Shown here in pieces: positions 46,268-54,817 of a stretch of DNA of 64,000 bases (its first letter is position 1; every line of letters starts with the position of its first letter). The stretch is taken from NCBI RefSeq assembly GCF_036013525.1, contig NZ_CP107853.1, positions 992,001 to 1,056,000 of the forward strand, in the 5' to 3' direction. Both the position numbers and the translations under genes were made by a program. The DNA comes from Nonomuraea sp. NBC_00507. Lineage in GTDB: Bacteria; Actinomycetota; Actinomycetes; Streptosporangiales; Streptosporangiaceae. Under the pieces are notes generated by a model. The model was given only the letters and a program-made list of their open reading frames with translations. It made no database searches and was not told the DNA's origin.

Positions 46268-47782
46268 CTACTCCCACGTCAGCAGGCGGGACAGCGTGAT
46301 GAGGTGGGAGGAGTTGGTCGCTGTGAAGTTCGCGTACTTCGTACCGACCAGCGCCTTCACCTGGGGATCCCACTCGGTGAGCTCCAGCCACGAGTGCAGG
46401 TAGTAGTCGACCCCGTTGGCCGCGGTCCCGGTGCCGTCGACATACAGGCTGAAGACGGGAGCTGTCGTGGAGTCGTTCCACATCTTCGCCAGCAGCGTGT
46501 TCTTCAGCGCCGTCATGTCGGCGGCCGTGAAGACCTGGGAGCTCCGGTAGAACTCCAAGAACGCCGAGAGATCCACGTTGGCGTGGGAGAGATCCTCCTT
46601 CGTGGTCGTGTAGGTCGCGTAGTTCCAGATGTAGGCCCCGCCCGAGCTGGTCAGGTCGTTGCGGGTCCAGCGCGCCAGGCGGGTCGCCCGGTCCAGGTAG
46701 GTCGGGTTCCCGTTGACGGCGTGCAGCACCATGAGCATGTTCCCGAAGGCCAGTGCCTGGTTGTACGGCAGGTCGCTGGAGACCCTGGTGTGGCTGAATG
46801 CGTCGAAGTTCGGCGATTGCGTGTAGAGGCCCTCGGTGGTCCCGATCGGTTGCCACGTGTTGCCGATGTACGAGCTCGACTCCCACCGCGGGACGATCTC
46901 GTTCTCCAGGAAGGCCCGGTAAGTGGCTGCCTTGGCGGCGTACCCGGAAAGGGCCGGGGTCTGGGCGACGAGGCGGACGAACTCGGCGATGGGGATGCCG
47001 ATCATCCCGTCGTGCACGATGTACGGCAGGACCGCGCTCAGCTTGACGTCGTCGAAGGAGGCCGACCCGCTGACCGTGTAGGACTTGTGCTCCAGCCACA
47101 CCTCCAGCGATCGTCCCGCCGGCAGCGAGCACGTGACCTCCTTGTAGGTCCACGTGCTGGTCGTGTACTCCAGCATGCACAGCGTCGTGGAGCCCTCGCG
47201 CAGCACGATGCGCCCCACGACGGAGCCGGTGCGCTTGCCCCAGCCGCGCAACACGTGCTGGGTGCCGCCCTCATAGGTGCTCGCCACGGGCTGGCGGAGC
47301 TTCTTCCACCTGGTCAGGTCGGAGACGACGCGCACCGACCGGCTGCCCGTGCCGCTCGGGACGTCGGTGGTCCGGTAGATGTGGCTGCCGGTGTCCTGGA
47401 ACCTGGTCCAGTTGGCGGGCAGTGTGGTGTCGCCGCTCGCGGCCGTCTCGAAGCTGGGGTTGCCCAGCTCGACCGGCGAATAGCGGCTGGTGCTCCAGCC
47501 GAGGTAGCCGTCGCCGTCGATGTCGTCGGCATGGGCCAGGATGGTGTCGGTGTGGGTGACCAGCTTGTCGAGCCAATGGGTGTCCTGGGTGGCACCGTAG
47601 ACGTCGAGATAGCTGCGCAGGATGTAGCTCTCGCCCCACGCCAGGTTCGCGCTGCTCTTGTTCGTGTAGAGCGAGTCGCCGATCTGGCTCTCCAAAGCTT
47701 TGTACTTCGTCAGCCACACGCTCTCGGCCGGGACGACGGTGGTGGTCAGGGCCAGGACGGCCGCCACCAGGCTGCGTAACAT
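46268..47782 (-). CDS. secreted alpha/alpha-barrel-like carbohydrate-active protein with inserted CBM-like domain
   Basis: A 504-residue exported protein with a Sec signal peptide (M-L-R-S-L-V-A-A-V-L-A-L, cleavage near A19). Helical-repeat segments (W-G-E-S-Y-I-L-R-S-Y-L-D, D-G-M-I-G-I-P-I-A-E-F-V-R-L-V, N-Q-A-L-A-F-G-N-M-L) resemble glucuronyl C5-epimerase/six-hairpin folds. A beta-rich insertion at about 105-240 (G-N-P-S-F-E-T ... F-D-D-V-K-L-S) is like a CBM4/9 jelly roll. The motif E-D-L-S-H-A-N-V-D is shared with its two neighbours. It is the last gene of the permease operon, overlapping the previous stop by 1 bp. Activity (lyase, epimerase or hydrolase) is not deducible. Confidence 0.7.
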   Translation of the reverse strand: MLRSLVAAVLALTTTVVPAESVWLTKYKALESQIGDSLYTNKSSANLAWGESYILRSYLDVYGATQDTHWLDKLVTHTDTILAHADDIDGDGYLGWSTSRYSPVELGNPSFETAASGDTTLPANWTRFQDTGSHIYRTTDVPSGTGSRSVRVVSDLTRWKKLRQPVASTYEGGTQHVLRGWGKRTGSVVGRIVLREGSTTLCMLEYTTSTWTYKEVTCSLPAGRSLEVWLEHKSYTVSGSASFDDVKLSAVLPYIVHDGMIGIPIAEFVRLVAQTPALSGYAAKAATYRAFLENEIVPRWESSSYIGNTWQPIGTTEGLYTQSPNFDAFSHTRVSSDLPYNQALAFGNMLMVLHAVNGNPTYLDRATRLARWTRNDLTSSGGAYIWNYATYTTTKEDLSHANVDLSAFLEFYRSSQVFTAADMTALKNTLLAKMWNDSTTAPVFSLYVDGTGTAANGVDYYLHSWLELTEWDPQVKALVGTKYANFTATNSSHLITLSRLLTWE

Positions 47783-49305
47783 CAGGCACCCCTGCGCGCG
47801 TGCCAGTTGAGGTAGGCGACGCAGAGCAGGTAGGAGCCCTGCTGCGGCTGGGTCGCCCGGCCGTCGTAGATCGCCCGCGAGTGGGTGAAGACCGTCTCGT
47901 CCCAGGGGGCCACGGCCATCCAGCGCGGTGCCTGCATGTACTGCCCGGCGCTGTTGGTGGCGCCCGAGCCGTTGACGCGCGCGTACGCCGTGGCGATCCC
48001 GTCGGCGCCGGTCGGCGCGACCAGGTTCTTGCTGTAGGTGCGCGCGAAGCGGGCCATGTCGTCGCCGATGAAGGAGAGCTTGTGGCGGAAGGCGGCCACA
48101 GCGAACTCCACGTCGATGGCGCCGTGGCTGAGATCCTCGATCTGCCGGGCGCCGGCGGTGTAGGACGGCGTGAACTCCGAGACGTTGTCCGTCTTGGCGA
48201 AGCCCTGGTAGAGCTTGCCGAACTTCGGCCAGTACGGCCAGACGTAGGCGTCGTCGGCGTCGACGGTGAGGTCCAGGGAGAAGGTGTGGCCCATCCGGCG
48301 TACCCGGTCGCGGTAACGGTGGTCGCCGGTGGCGGCGGCGAGCTCGGCGAAGGTCTGGCCGAGTGAGACGCTCTGGTTGATGGGCTGCTCGGCGCCGTCA
48401 TAGGCGAGCGGCGTCCCCTTGTTCCAGACGTAGTAGCCGCGGCCGTCCTCCGTCTGGCGCCACTCCTCGTCGTGCACGGCGGCGGCGTCCTTGGCCGCCT
48501 TGAGGAACTCCAGCGCCTTGCTCTTGTATCGCGACCAGAGCGAGGGGTTGGCCAGCACCGTCCTGGCGAACGTGGCCATCGGATAGGTGATCATGCCGGT
48601 GTGCACGCTGAAGATGACCGGCTGCGAGACGAAGGAGGTTGGTCCTTGGGCGGGCGTCGCGTTGCCGGAGGGGGACTCCCGCAGGTCGCGCGCCGTTACC
48701 ATGGTCGGGGTCGGGTAGGCGTCGTAGATGCGCTTGACGGCGTAATTCGCCGACGCCGGGTCCAGCGAGAGGTCGGCGAATCTCGCCACCGTGTTGTTCC
48801 AGTTGTTCTTGACCTCCAGCGAGAAGCTGCCCTCGGCGCTGCCGGTCGTGACCGTCGCGACCGCTTGGTCGGCGTAGGCCAGCGCGGTGCGTACCTGCAG
48901 CAGCGGCGTGCCGTCGGCGTCCTTGAGCGTGGCGAAGCCCACCGTGTAGGGGTGCAGGGCGCGCCAGGCGGGCAGCGACTTGCCTCGATGGTCGGTGACG
49001 CCACGGGCGGAGTCGCGGTTGGCCAGCACCTGCTCGACGTTCTCGACCAACCGGTCGAGGTAGTGGGTGTCCTTGTAGGCCTCCCACATGCGCATGAAGC
49101 CCATCAGGACGTACGACTGGCCCCAGGCCAGCGCGCCGTGCTCGTTGTTGTCGGTGGGCTTGCCGATGCCGGTACCGCTGTGGAAGAGCCGGTCGAACAG
49201 GTCGAAGGTCTCCCTGGAGGTGTAGTCGTAGGCCGATGAGCTGGAGAAGCCGAGCGCGCCCACGGCGAGCGCGCCCAGGCCGAACTGCCGTCGGGACAGG
49301 TGCAT
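47782..49305 (-). CDS. Tat-secreted alpha/alpha-barrel-like protein, paralogue A
   Basis: A 507-residue protein with a twin-arginine-type signal (S-R-R-Q-F-G-L-G-A-L-A-V-G-A-L-G-F). The mature part has the helical segments L-A-W-G-Q-S-Y-V-L-M-G-F-M-R-M, H-T-G-M-I-T-Y-P-M-A-T-F-A-R and Y-V-W-P-Y-W-P-K-F-G-K, and the shared motif E-D-L-S-H-G-A-I-D-V-E-F. Many Trp, His, Asp and Glu residues suit a carbohydrate-active site. A beta-sandwich-like region may lie at about 115-215. It sits 2 bp after paralogue B in the operon. I do not recognise a named family; a polysaccharide lyase or uronyl epimerase is the most likely class. Confidence 0.7.
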   Translation of the reverse strand: MHLSRRQFGLGALAVGALGFSSSSAYDYTSRETFDLFDRLFHSGTGIGKPTDNNEHGALAWGQSYVLMGFMRMWEAYKDTHYLDRLVENVEQVLANRDSARGVTDHRGKSLPAWRALHPYTVGFATLKDADGTPLLQVRTALAYADQAVATVTTGSAEGSFSLEVKNNWNNTVARFADLSLDPASANYAVKRIYDAYPTPTMVTARDLRESPSGNATPAQGPTSFVSQPVIFSVHTGMITYPMATFARTVLANPSLWSRYKSKALEFLKAAKDAAAVHDEEWRQTEDGRGYYVWNKGTPLAYDGAEQPINQSVSLGQTFAELAAATGDHRYRDRVRRMGHTFSLDLTVDADDAYVWPYWPKFGKLYQGFAKTDNVSEFTPSYTAGARQIEDLSHGAIDVEFAVAAFRHKLSFIGDDMARFARTYSKNLVAPTGADGIATAYARVNGSGATNSAGQYMQAPRWMAVAPWDETVFTHSRAIYDGRATQPQQGSYLLCVAYLNWHARRGA

Positions 49306-49307
49306 GG

Positions 49308-50687
49308 TCAGGACCTCCGGGCGAACCAGTTGAGATAGGCCATGTTGGCGAGGTAAGAGGCGGGATAGGCGCCCTGGGCGGGTTGCACGGCCCGGGCGTC
49401 ATAGATCGAGCGGGAGTGCGTGAACACGCCGGCGTCCCAGGGGGCGACGGCCATCCAGCGCCCCGCCTGGAGCGAACCCTCGGCGTTCAGCGGCCCGCCG
49501 GTGCCGTCGAGCCGCGCGTTGGTGGTCGGCAGGCCGTCGGGGCCGGTGGTGGCCAGGTTCCTGGTGTACGTCCGGGCGATCCTGGCCAGGTCGATGCCCC
49601 GGTAGTAGATCTTGTGCCGGAAGGCCAGCGCGGCGAACTCCACGTCGATGCCGCCGTGGCTGAGGTCCTCGATCTGCCGCGCTCCGGCGATGGAGGGCGT
49701 GTACTCGGAGACGTTCTGGTCGGCCGTGTAGCCGTTGTAGGTCTTGCCGAAGGAGGGCCAGTAGGACCAGACATAGGCGTCACCGGCATCCGGCTTGAGC
49801 TCGCCTCCGAAGGAGCGCGCCATCCGGAGCGCCCGGTCCCGGTAGAAGGGGTCGCCCGTGGCCGCGGTCAGCTCCGCGTAGGTCAGCCCGAGCGCCAGCC
49901 ACTGGTTGGTGGGCTGTTCCGTGCCGTCGTAGGGCAGCGGCATGCCCTTGACCCAGATCAGGTGCCCCTCAGGCCGCCATTCCCGTTCGTGAACGGCCAC
50001 CGCCTCCTTGACCGCCTGGAGGTATTCCAGCGCCTTGCCCCGATATTTCGTCAGGTGGCCGTCGTGCAGCACGATCCTGGCGAAGGCCGCCATCGGGTAG
50101 GTGATCATGCCGGTGTGCACCGCGAAGATCATCGGCTTCACGCTGAGCCGCGTCTCGCCCAGGACGGGCACGGTGCCGCCGGCGGGCGCCGGACGCGGAT
50201 CGCGCGCTGTGACCATGGTCGGGGTGGGGTAGGCGTCGTGGATGCGCTTGACGGCGTAGTCGGGCGAGGCCGGGTCCAGCGACAGGTCGGGGAAGGTCGC
50301 CACCCGCCCGTACCTGGTGTTGCGCACCTCCAGGGTGAAGCGGCTGGCCGAGGTGCCCGCGCTGACTCTGGCGGTGGCCTCGTCGGCGTAGCTGAGCGCG
50401 CTGCGCACTTCGAGGAGGGGCTGCCCGCTCGCGTCCGTCAGCGTGGCGAAGCCCACCGTGTAGGCGCCGGCGGCCTGCCAGGCGGGCAGCGAGAGGCCGC
50501 GGTAGTCCTTGAAGCCGCGCTCGGAGTCGCGGCCGGCCAGCACCTGGTCGGCGTCGCCGGCCTCGCGGAAGACCCGTTCGAAGTGGTCGAACGTCTGTCT
50601 CGATGCGTAGTCGTGTGCCGTCGAACTGCTGAAGCCGAGCGCGCCTACGGCGAGCGCGCCCAACCCTAACTGCCTGCGCGTCAACAT
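49308..50687 (-). CDS. Tat-secreted alpha/alpha-barrel-like protein, paralogue B (N-terminally shortened)
   Basis: A 459-residue paralogue of the next gene, sharing the signal (T-R-R-Q-L-G-L-G-A-L-A-V-G-A), H-T-G-M-I-T-Y-P-M-A-A-F-A-R, Y-V-W-S-Y-W-P-S-F-G-K and E-D-L-S-H-G-G-I-D-V-E-F. After Q-T-F-D-H-F-E-R-V-F it jumps straight to D-Q-V-L-A-G-R-D-S-E-R-G, so the ~45 residues containing W-G-Q-S-Y-V-L-M-G-F in paralogue A are missing, with the frame kept. A barrel lacking its first helical hairpin may be inactive or have another role. It starts 3 bp after the permease stop. Confidence 0.7.
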   Translation of the reverse strand: MLTRRQLGLGALAVGALGFSSSTAHDYASRQTFDHFERVFREAGDADQVLAGRDSERGFKDYRGLSLPAWQAAGAYTVGFATLTDASGQPLLEVRSALSYADEATARVSAGTSASRFTLEVRNTRYGRVATFPDLSLDPASPDYAVKRIHDAYPTPTMVTARDPRPAPAGGTVPVLGETRLSVKPMIFAVHTGMITYPMAAFARIVLHDGHLTKYRGKALEYLQAVKEAVAVHEREWRPEGHLIWVKGMPLPYDGTEQPTNQWLALGLTYAELTAATGDPFYRDRALRMARSFGGELKPDAGDAYVWSYWPSFGKTYNGYTADQNVSEYTPSIAGARQIEDLSHGGIDVEFAALAFRHKIYYRGIDLARIARTYTRNLATTGPDGLPTTNARLDGTGGPLNAEGSLQAGRWMAVAPWDAGVFTHSRSIYDARAVQPAQGAYPASYLANMAYLNWFARRS

Positions 50688-50690
50688 GAA

Positions 50691-51506
50691 CTAGCCCTTC
50701 ACTGCGCCTCGCATGCCGTCGAGGACGTGGCGTTGCATGAGCATGAAAACGATGACGACCGGGATGATCGACATGATCGTTCCGGCGGCGAGTGTGCGGA
50801 CATCCGTGCCCGTGATCCCGGCGAGGTAGGAGATCCCGAGCGCGAGCGGGTACTTCGCGGAGTCCTTCAGCACGACCAGCGGCCAGATGAAGCTGTTCCA
50901 GACCGAGATGAAGCCGAAGATGCTCAGGATGGCCAGTGTCGGGCGGGCGGCCGGCAGCATGACGTGCCAGAAGATGCGCAGCTCGTGGCAGCCGTCGGTG
51001 CGCGCGGCGTCCACGACGTCGCGCGGCACGCCCGCGAAGGTCTGGCGGAGCAGGAAGATCCCGAAGGCGGACAGCAGGCCGGGCAGGATGACGCCGGCGA
51101 ACGTGTCGGCCATGCCGAGCTGGGTGACCACCAGGAACCGCGGGATGAGCATGAGCTCGCCCGGCAGGAACATCGTGGACAGGATGGCGAAGAAGACGAC
51201 GGTGCGCCCGCGGAAGTGCATCTGGGCCAGCGGGTAGGCGCACAGCGCCGAGACGATGACGTAGGCGGGCACCGTCAGTCCGACGTAGATGACGGAGTTG
51301 AGCAAGTAGGTGGGGTAGGGGATGGAGGTCCACGCCTCGATCACCCAGTTCAGCACCGGCGGCCGGGGGATGATGTCCGGCGGGAAGGAGTAGACGGCCT
51401 GGTCGGCGGGCTTGAGCCCGGCCGACAGCAGGATGAGGAACGGCCCCACGAAGACCAGCGCGATCGCGGTCAGCAGGATGTACATCCCCGCGCGCCGAAG
51501 GATCAT
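50691..51506 (-). CDS. ABC sugar transporter permease, MalG/UgpE type
   Basis: A 271-residue carbohydrate-importer (CUT1) inner-membrane permease with six TM helices. The cytoplasmic EAA loop V-D-A-A-R-T-D-G-C-H-E-L-R-I-F-W lies at about residues 180-195, and P-L-A-R-x-type residues typical of MalG end the protein near V-L-D-G-M-R-G-A-V-K-G. ATG at 51506 overlaps the stop of the MalF-type gene (ATGA). It pairs with that permease and with the divergently encoded binding lipoprotein. No transporter ATPase is in the window, so a shared MsiK-type ATPase is likely. Confidence 0.94.
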   Translation of the reverse strand: MILRRAGMYILLTAIALVFVGPFLILLSAGLKPADQAVYSFPPDIIPRPPVLNWVIEAWTSIPYPTYLLNSVIYVGLTVPAYVIVSALCAYPLAQMHFRGRTVVFFAILSTMFLPGELMLIPRFLVVTQLGMADTFAGVILPGLLSAFGIFLLRQTFAGVPRDVVDAARTDGCHELRIFWHVMLPAARPTLAILSIFGFISVWNSFIWPLVVLKDSAKYPLALGISYLAGITGTDVRTLAAGTIMSIIPVVIVFMLMQRHVLDGMRGAVKG

Positions 51507-52384
51507 GCGATGACCGTCCTTCCGCGGGTGATCCGGTAGTTGAGGATGGCCAGGCCGATCATCAGCACCCACAGGACCAGCCCCATGGCGCTCGCGTAGC
51601 CCATCTCGTAGCGCTCGAAGGCCGCCGACCAGATGTAGTAGCCCAGCGTGAGCGTCGCGTCCTGAGGCCCGCCCTTGGTCATCACGTAGATCGAGGTGAA
51701 GGCCTGCATCGCGTCGAGCATCTCCACGGTGATCGCGACCGCGATGTAGGGAATGAGCAGCGGAACGGTGATGCTCCGCAGGCGGTGCCAGGCGTTGGCG
51801 CCGTCCACCCGCGCGGCCTCGTAGATGCTCGCCGGGATGGTCTGCAGGCCGGCGAGGTAGATCATCATGTAGAAGCCCATGTTCTTCCAGCCTTCGACCA
51901 GGATGACCGCGGGCAGAGCCCAGGCCGGGTCGAGGAGGTACTGGATCGGCTCGTCGAGCAGGCCGGCGCCGGTGAGCATCCAGTTGAGGACGCCCTGCTG
52001 GTGGAAGACGTACTCCCAGGCGATGCCGACCGCGACCATCGACGTCACGACCGGCAGGTAGTAGAGCATCCGGAAGGTCTTGACGCCGGGCAGCTTCTGG
52101 TTGACCAGTACGGCCAGCAGCAACGGCACCACGACCAGCAGCGGGAACATCCCGACGAGGAACAGGACCGAGTTGAGCAGCGCGGTCCAGAACCGGCCGT
52201 CGCCGAGCATGCGGACGAAGTTGTCCACGCCCACGAAGACGGGTGGCGGGGAGATCATGTCGTACTTGAAGAACGACAGCTGGATCGCCGTCACCGCAGG
52301 CCAGGCGAAGAAGACGCCGAACAACACGAGCGCCGGCGCGGCGAAGAGATAGGGCGTGTACCAGCGCTGTCCGGGTATGCGCAT
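51503..52384 (-). CDS. ABC sugar transporter permease, MalF/UgpA type
   Basis: A 293-residue CUT1 permease with six TM helices and the EAA loop Y-E-A-A-R-V-D-G-A-N-A-W-H-R-L at about 185-200. The opening P-Y-L-F-A-A-P-A-L-V-L-F-G-V-F and the short periplasmic loop before TM3 mark it as a sugar-importer subunit. It is the first gene of the five-gene minus-strand operon that includes the three secreted proteins, which ties uptake to extracellular processing. Confidence 0.94.
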   Translation of the reverse strand: MRIPGQRWYTPYLFAAPALVLFGVFFAWPAVTAIQLSFFKYDMISPPPVFVGVDNFVRMLGDGRFWTALLNSVLFLVGMFPLLVVVPLLLAVLVNQKLPGVKTFRMLYYLPVVTSMVAVGIAWEYVFHQQGVLNWMLTGAGLLDEPIQYLLDPAWALPAVILVEGWKNMGFYMMIYLAGLQTIPASIYEAARVDGANAWHRLRSITVPLLIPYIAVAITVEMLDAMQAFTSIYVMTKGGPQDATLTLGYYIWSAAFERYEMGYASAMGLVLWVLMIGLAILNYRITRGRTVIA

Positions 52385-52432
52385 GGCTTCACACCCTTCC
52401 TTGATGATTGTGACGGCCGTAGATCAGATAAT

Positions 52433-52542
52433 GGATGGCCAGAAGTTATACAGACTTGATACAGACGGTCAATAGCTGGACCTTGACCGGCAAAATCTGA
52501 GCTGTCATTCTGCCGAAAGAAGAGATTAAGGACGGCCAGAAT
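52433..52542. promoter_or_regulatory. divergent control region with repeated GGAYGGCCAGAA and ATACAGAC motifs
   Basis: GGATGGCCAGAAG (52433-52445) recurs as GGACGGCCAGAAT (52530-52542), and ATACAGAC occurs twice, at 52448-52455 and 52459-52466, one helical turn apart. They lie in the 173-bp gap between the permease operon and the binding-protein operon, so one regulator could control both. The second GGACGGCC copy is just upstream of the binding-protein gene start. Confidence 0.5.
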
Positions 52543-52557
52543 CGAGGACCCCCCGCG

Positions 52558-53841
52558 ATGTCCCGTAGGTTTGCCTTAGTGACAGGCGCGCTGGCGCTGT
52601 CGCTCCTCACCACCGGCTGCGTGGCCGGCACGTCCACCAACGCCCCGGCTGCCGTCGACGACCAGCCCTTCGAGGGCGAGGTCGAGTTCTGGACGATCAA
52701 CCTCAAGAAGAACTACAGCGACTACATCGACGGGCTCATCGCCGGCTACCAGAAGCAGCACCCGAAGGTCACGATCAAGTGGGTCGACGTGCCCGGCCAG
52801 GAGAGCGCGACCAAGCTGCTGGCCGCCGTGGCCAGCGGCGACGTGCCGGACGTCGTCAACGTCAGCTCTGTGGAGCTCGGCCGCTTCGTCCCGTCGCTGA
52901 CCCCGCTCGACGAGCTGCTCAAGGCGGAAGACCTGGCGGACTTCCAGCCCAACCTGGTGGAACCGCTGCGCACCGACGGCAAGCTCTACGCCGTGCCCTG
53001 GTACAACGGCGGCGCTCCGGTGGCGATGTACCGCAAGTCCGTGGTGAGCAAGGCCGGCTTCGACGAGGCCGCCCCGCCGAAGTCCTACGACGAGGCGCTG
53101 GAGTTGGGCGACAAGGTCTACAAGGAGACCAAGGTCTACGGCTCCAACATCATCCCGGACCACAACGTGCTCCGCTACTACGGCATCAGCCTGCTGTCGG
53201 CGGACAAGAAGAAGGCCGAGTTCAACACACCACAGGCCGTGGAGATCCTGGAGAAGTTCAAGAAGAGCTACAAGAGCGGCATCGCGCCGGGCGCGATCTC
53301 CAAGGACATCCGCAACCTGCCCCAGAGCCTGGAGAACGAGCAGGTCGCCTTCAAGCCGACGGCCAACGCCGCCGAGCTGCTCAACATCCAGAAGAACTCG
53401 CCCGACGTCTACAAGGACCTGGTCATCACCGAGCCGGTCCAGATGAACACCGGCAACTACCTCCTCCTGGCCCAGCAGGCCTTCTCCATCCCCAAGGCCT
53501 CCAAGCACAAGAAGGCGGCCGCCGAGTTCCTCAAGTACGTCACCAACGGCGCCAACCAGCTGGCCTTCTGCAAGATCGTGCCGATCTACCCGTCCACGAT
53601 CTCCTCCACCAAGGACGCCTTCTTCACCCAGGCCGAGAGCGGCGACGCGATGGGCGCGGCCCGCCAGGTCATCGTGAAGGGGCTGGCCAAGCTCGAGTAC
53701 AAGCCCATCGGCACCAGCAAGGACGCCGAGCTCGGTGAGTACCTCTCCGAGGAGGTCAGGGCATTCCTGTCGGGGACCAAGAGCGCCAAGGAGGCGCTCG
53801 ACACAGCAGAGAAGCAATGGAATGACGCACTTGCCTCCTAA
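52558..53841 (+). CDS. sugar ABC transporter substrate-binding lipoprotein
   Basis: A 427-residue extracellular binding protein of the CUT1 family. The lipobox is L-T-T-G-C (Cys at residue 21), after a short n-region with S-R-R. The fold has the usual type 1 SBP blocks (V-E-F-W-T-I-N, G-D-V-P-D-V-V-N-V, Y-A-V-P-W-Y-N-G-G-A-P-V-A-M-Y-R-K). It partners the two divergently transcribed permeases. The ligand is probably an oligosaccharide released by the secreted proteins. Its 3' end overlaps the next gene by 20 bp. Confidence 0.94.
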   Translation: MSRRFALVTGALALSLLTTGCVAGTSTNAPAAVDDQPFEGEVEFWTINLKKNYSDYIDGLIAGYQKQHPKVTIKWVDVPGQESATKLLAAVASGDVPDVVNVSSVELGRFVPSLTPLDELLKAEDLADFQPNLVEPLRTDGKLYAVPWYNGGAPVAMYRKSVVSKAGFDEAAPPKSYDEALELGDKVYKETKVYGSNIIPDHNVLRYYGISLLSADKKKAEFNTPQAVEILEKFKKSYKSGIAPGAISKDIRNLPQSLENEQVAFKPTANAAELLNIQKNSPDVYKDLVITEPVQMNTGNYLLLAQQAFSIPKASKHKKAAAEFLKYVTNGANQLAFCKIVPIYPSTISSTKDAFFTQAESGDAMGAARQVIVKGLAKLEYKPIGTSKDAELGEYLSEEVRAFLSGTKSAKEALDTAEKQWNDALAS

Positions 53842-54817
53842 GCTCAGAGTCGGGATCATCGGCACCGGCATCATGGGACGCGGCCACGCCGAGGTGCTGG
53901 CCGCGCACCCCGACGCCGAGATCACCGCCGTCTGCCGCAAGCCGCTGGCCGAAGCGCCGGTGTTCCCGACGTACCGCGAACTGATCGGGTCGGGGCTCGT
54001 CGACGCGGTGTCGATCACTACGCCGGACCACCTGCACGCGGACATGATGGTGGCCGCGGCCGAGGCCGGTCTGCACATCCTGGTCGAGAAGCCCTTCACG
54101 ACCACGGTGGAGGACGCCGACCGGGCCGTGCGGGCCATCCGGCAGGCGGGCGTGGTCGCCATGTGCCTGTTCAACCACCGCTGGGTGCCTGCCTACGCGC
54201 AGGCCAAGGACCAGATGGGGGTGATCGGCGAGCCGGTCGTCGGCTACGCGCGCAAGGACGACACGATCTACGTGCCGACCGAGATGATCGGCTGGGCCGA
54301 CCAGACGACGTGTGCGTGGTTCCTGTCCAGCCACGACATCGACCTGCTGACGTGGCTCTACGACGATCACGTCGTGGAGGTCTTCGCCACCGCCCGGTAC
54401 GGCAAGCTGCGCGACCGCGGCATCGACACGCCCGACGCCGTGCAGATCCAGGCCCGTTTCAGCCGCGGCGCAGTGGCCACGTTCGAGTCGGCGTGGATCT
54501 ACCCCAACACGTTCCCGACGATGGTCGACAGCTACGTCACCGTCGTCGGCGAGGACGGGGTGATCCAGCTGGACCGGCAGAAGGAGAACATCCAGCTGGC
54601 CACCGACAAGGCCTACACGTACCCGCGCAACATGCTGCAGCGGGTCGTGCACGGCGTGCCCGCCGGCGCGTACCGGGATGCGATCCATCACTTCGTGGCG
54701 TGCGCGCGCACCGGCACCGAGCCGCTGATCACGGTGGAGAGCTCGCGCCACGTCACTGCGGTGCTGGCGGCGGCGCACGAGTCCGTCCGGTCGGGTCTGC
54801 CGGTGAAGGTCTCATGA
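53822..54817 (+). CDS. Gfo/Idh/MocA-family dehydrogenase
   Basis: A 331-residue NAD(P)-dependent sugar dehydrogenase. The Rossmann motif is I-I-G-T-G-I-M-G-R-G-H, then the catalytic V-E-K-P-F and the substrate-side H-R-W-V-P-A-Y and S-S-H-D-I-D-L-L blocks. The start (ATG 53822) lies inside the binding-protein gene, so it is coupled. It is the second gene of a plus-strand operon that continues with heparinase-like and amidohydrolase genes, and probably oxidises or epimerises the imported sugar. Substrate unknown. Confidence 0.9.
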   Translation: MTHLPPKLRVGIIGTGIMGRGHAEVLAAHPDAEITAVCRKPLAEAPVFPTYRELIGSGLVDAVSITTPDHLHADMMVAAAEAGLHILVEKPFTTTVEDADRAVRAIRQAGVVAMCLFNHRWVPAYAQAKDQMGVIGEPVVGYARKDDTIYVPTEMIGWADQTTCAWFLSSHDIDLLTWLYDDHVVEVFATARYGKLRDRGIDTPDAVQIQARFSRGAVATFESAWIYPNTFPTMVDSYVTVVGEDGVIQLDRQKENIQLATDKAYTYPRNMLQRVVHGVPAGAYRDAIHHFVACARTGTEPLITVESSRHVTAVLAAAHESVRSGLPVKVS

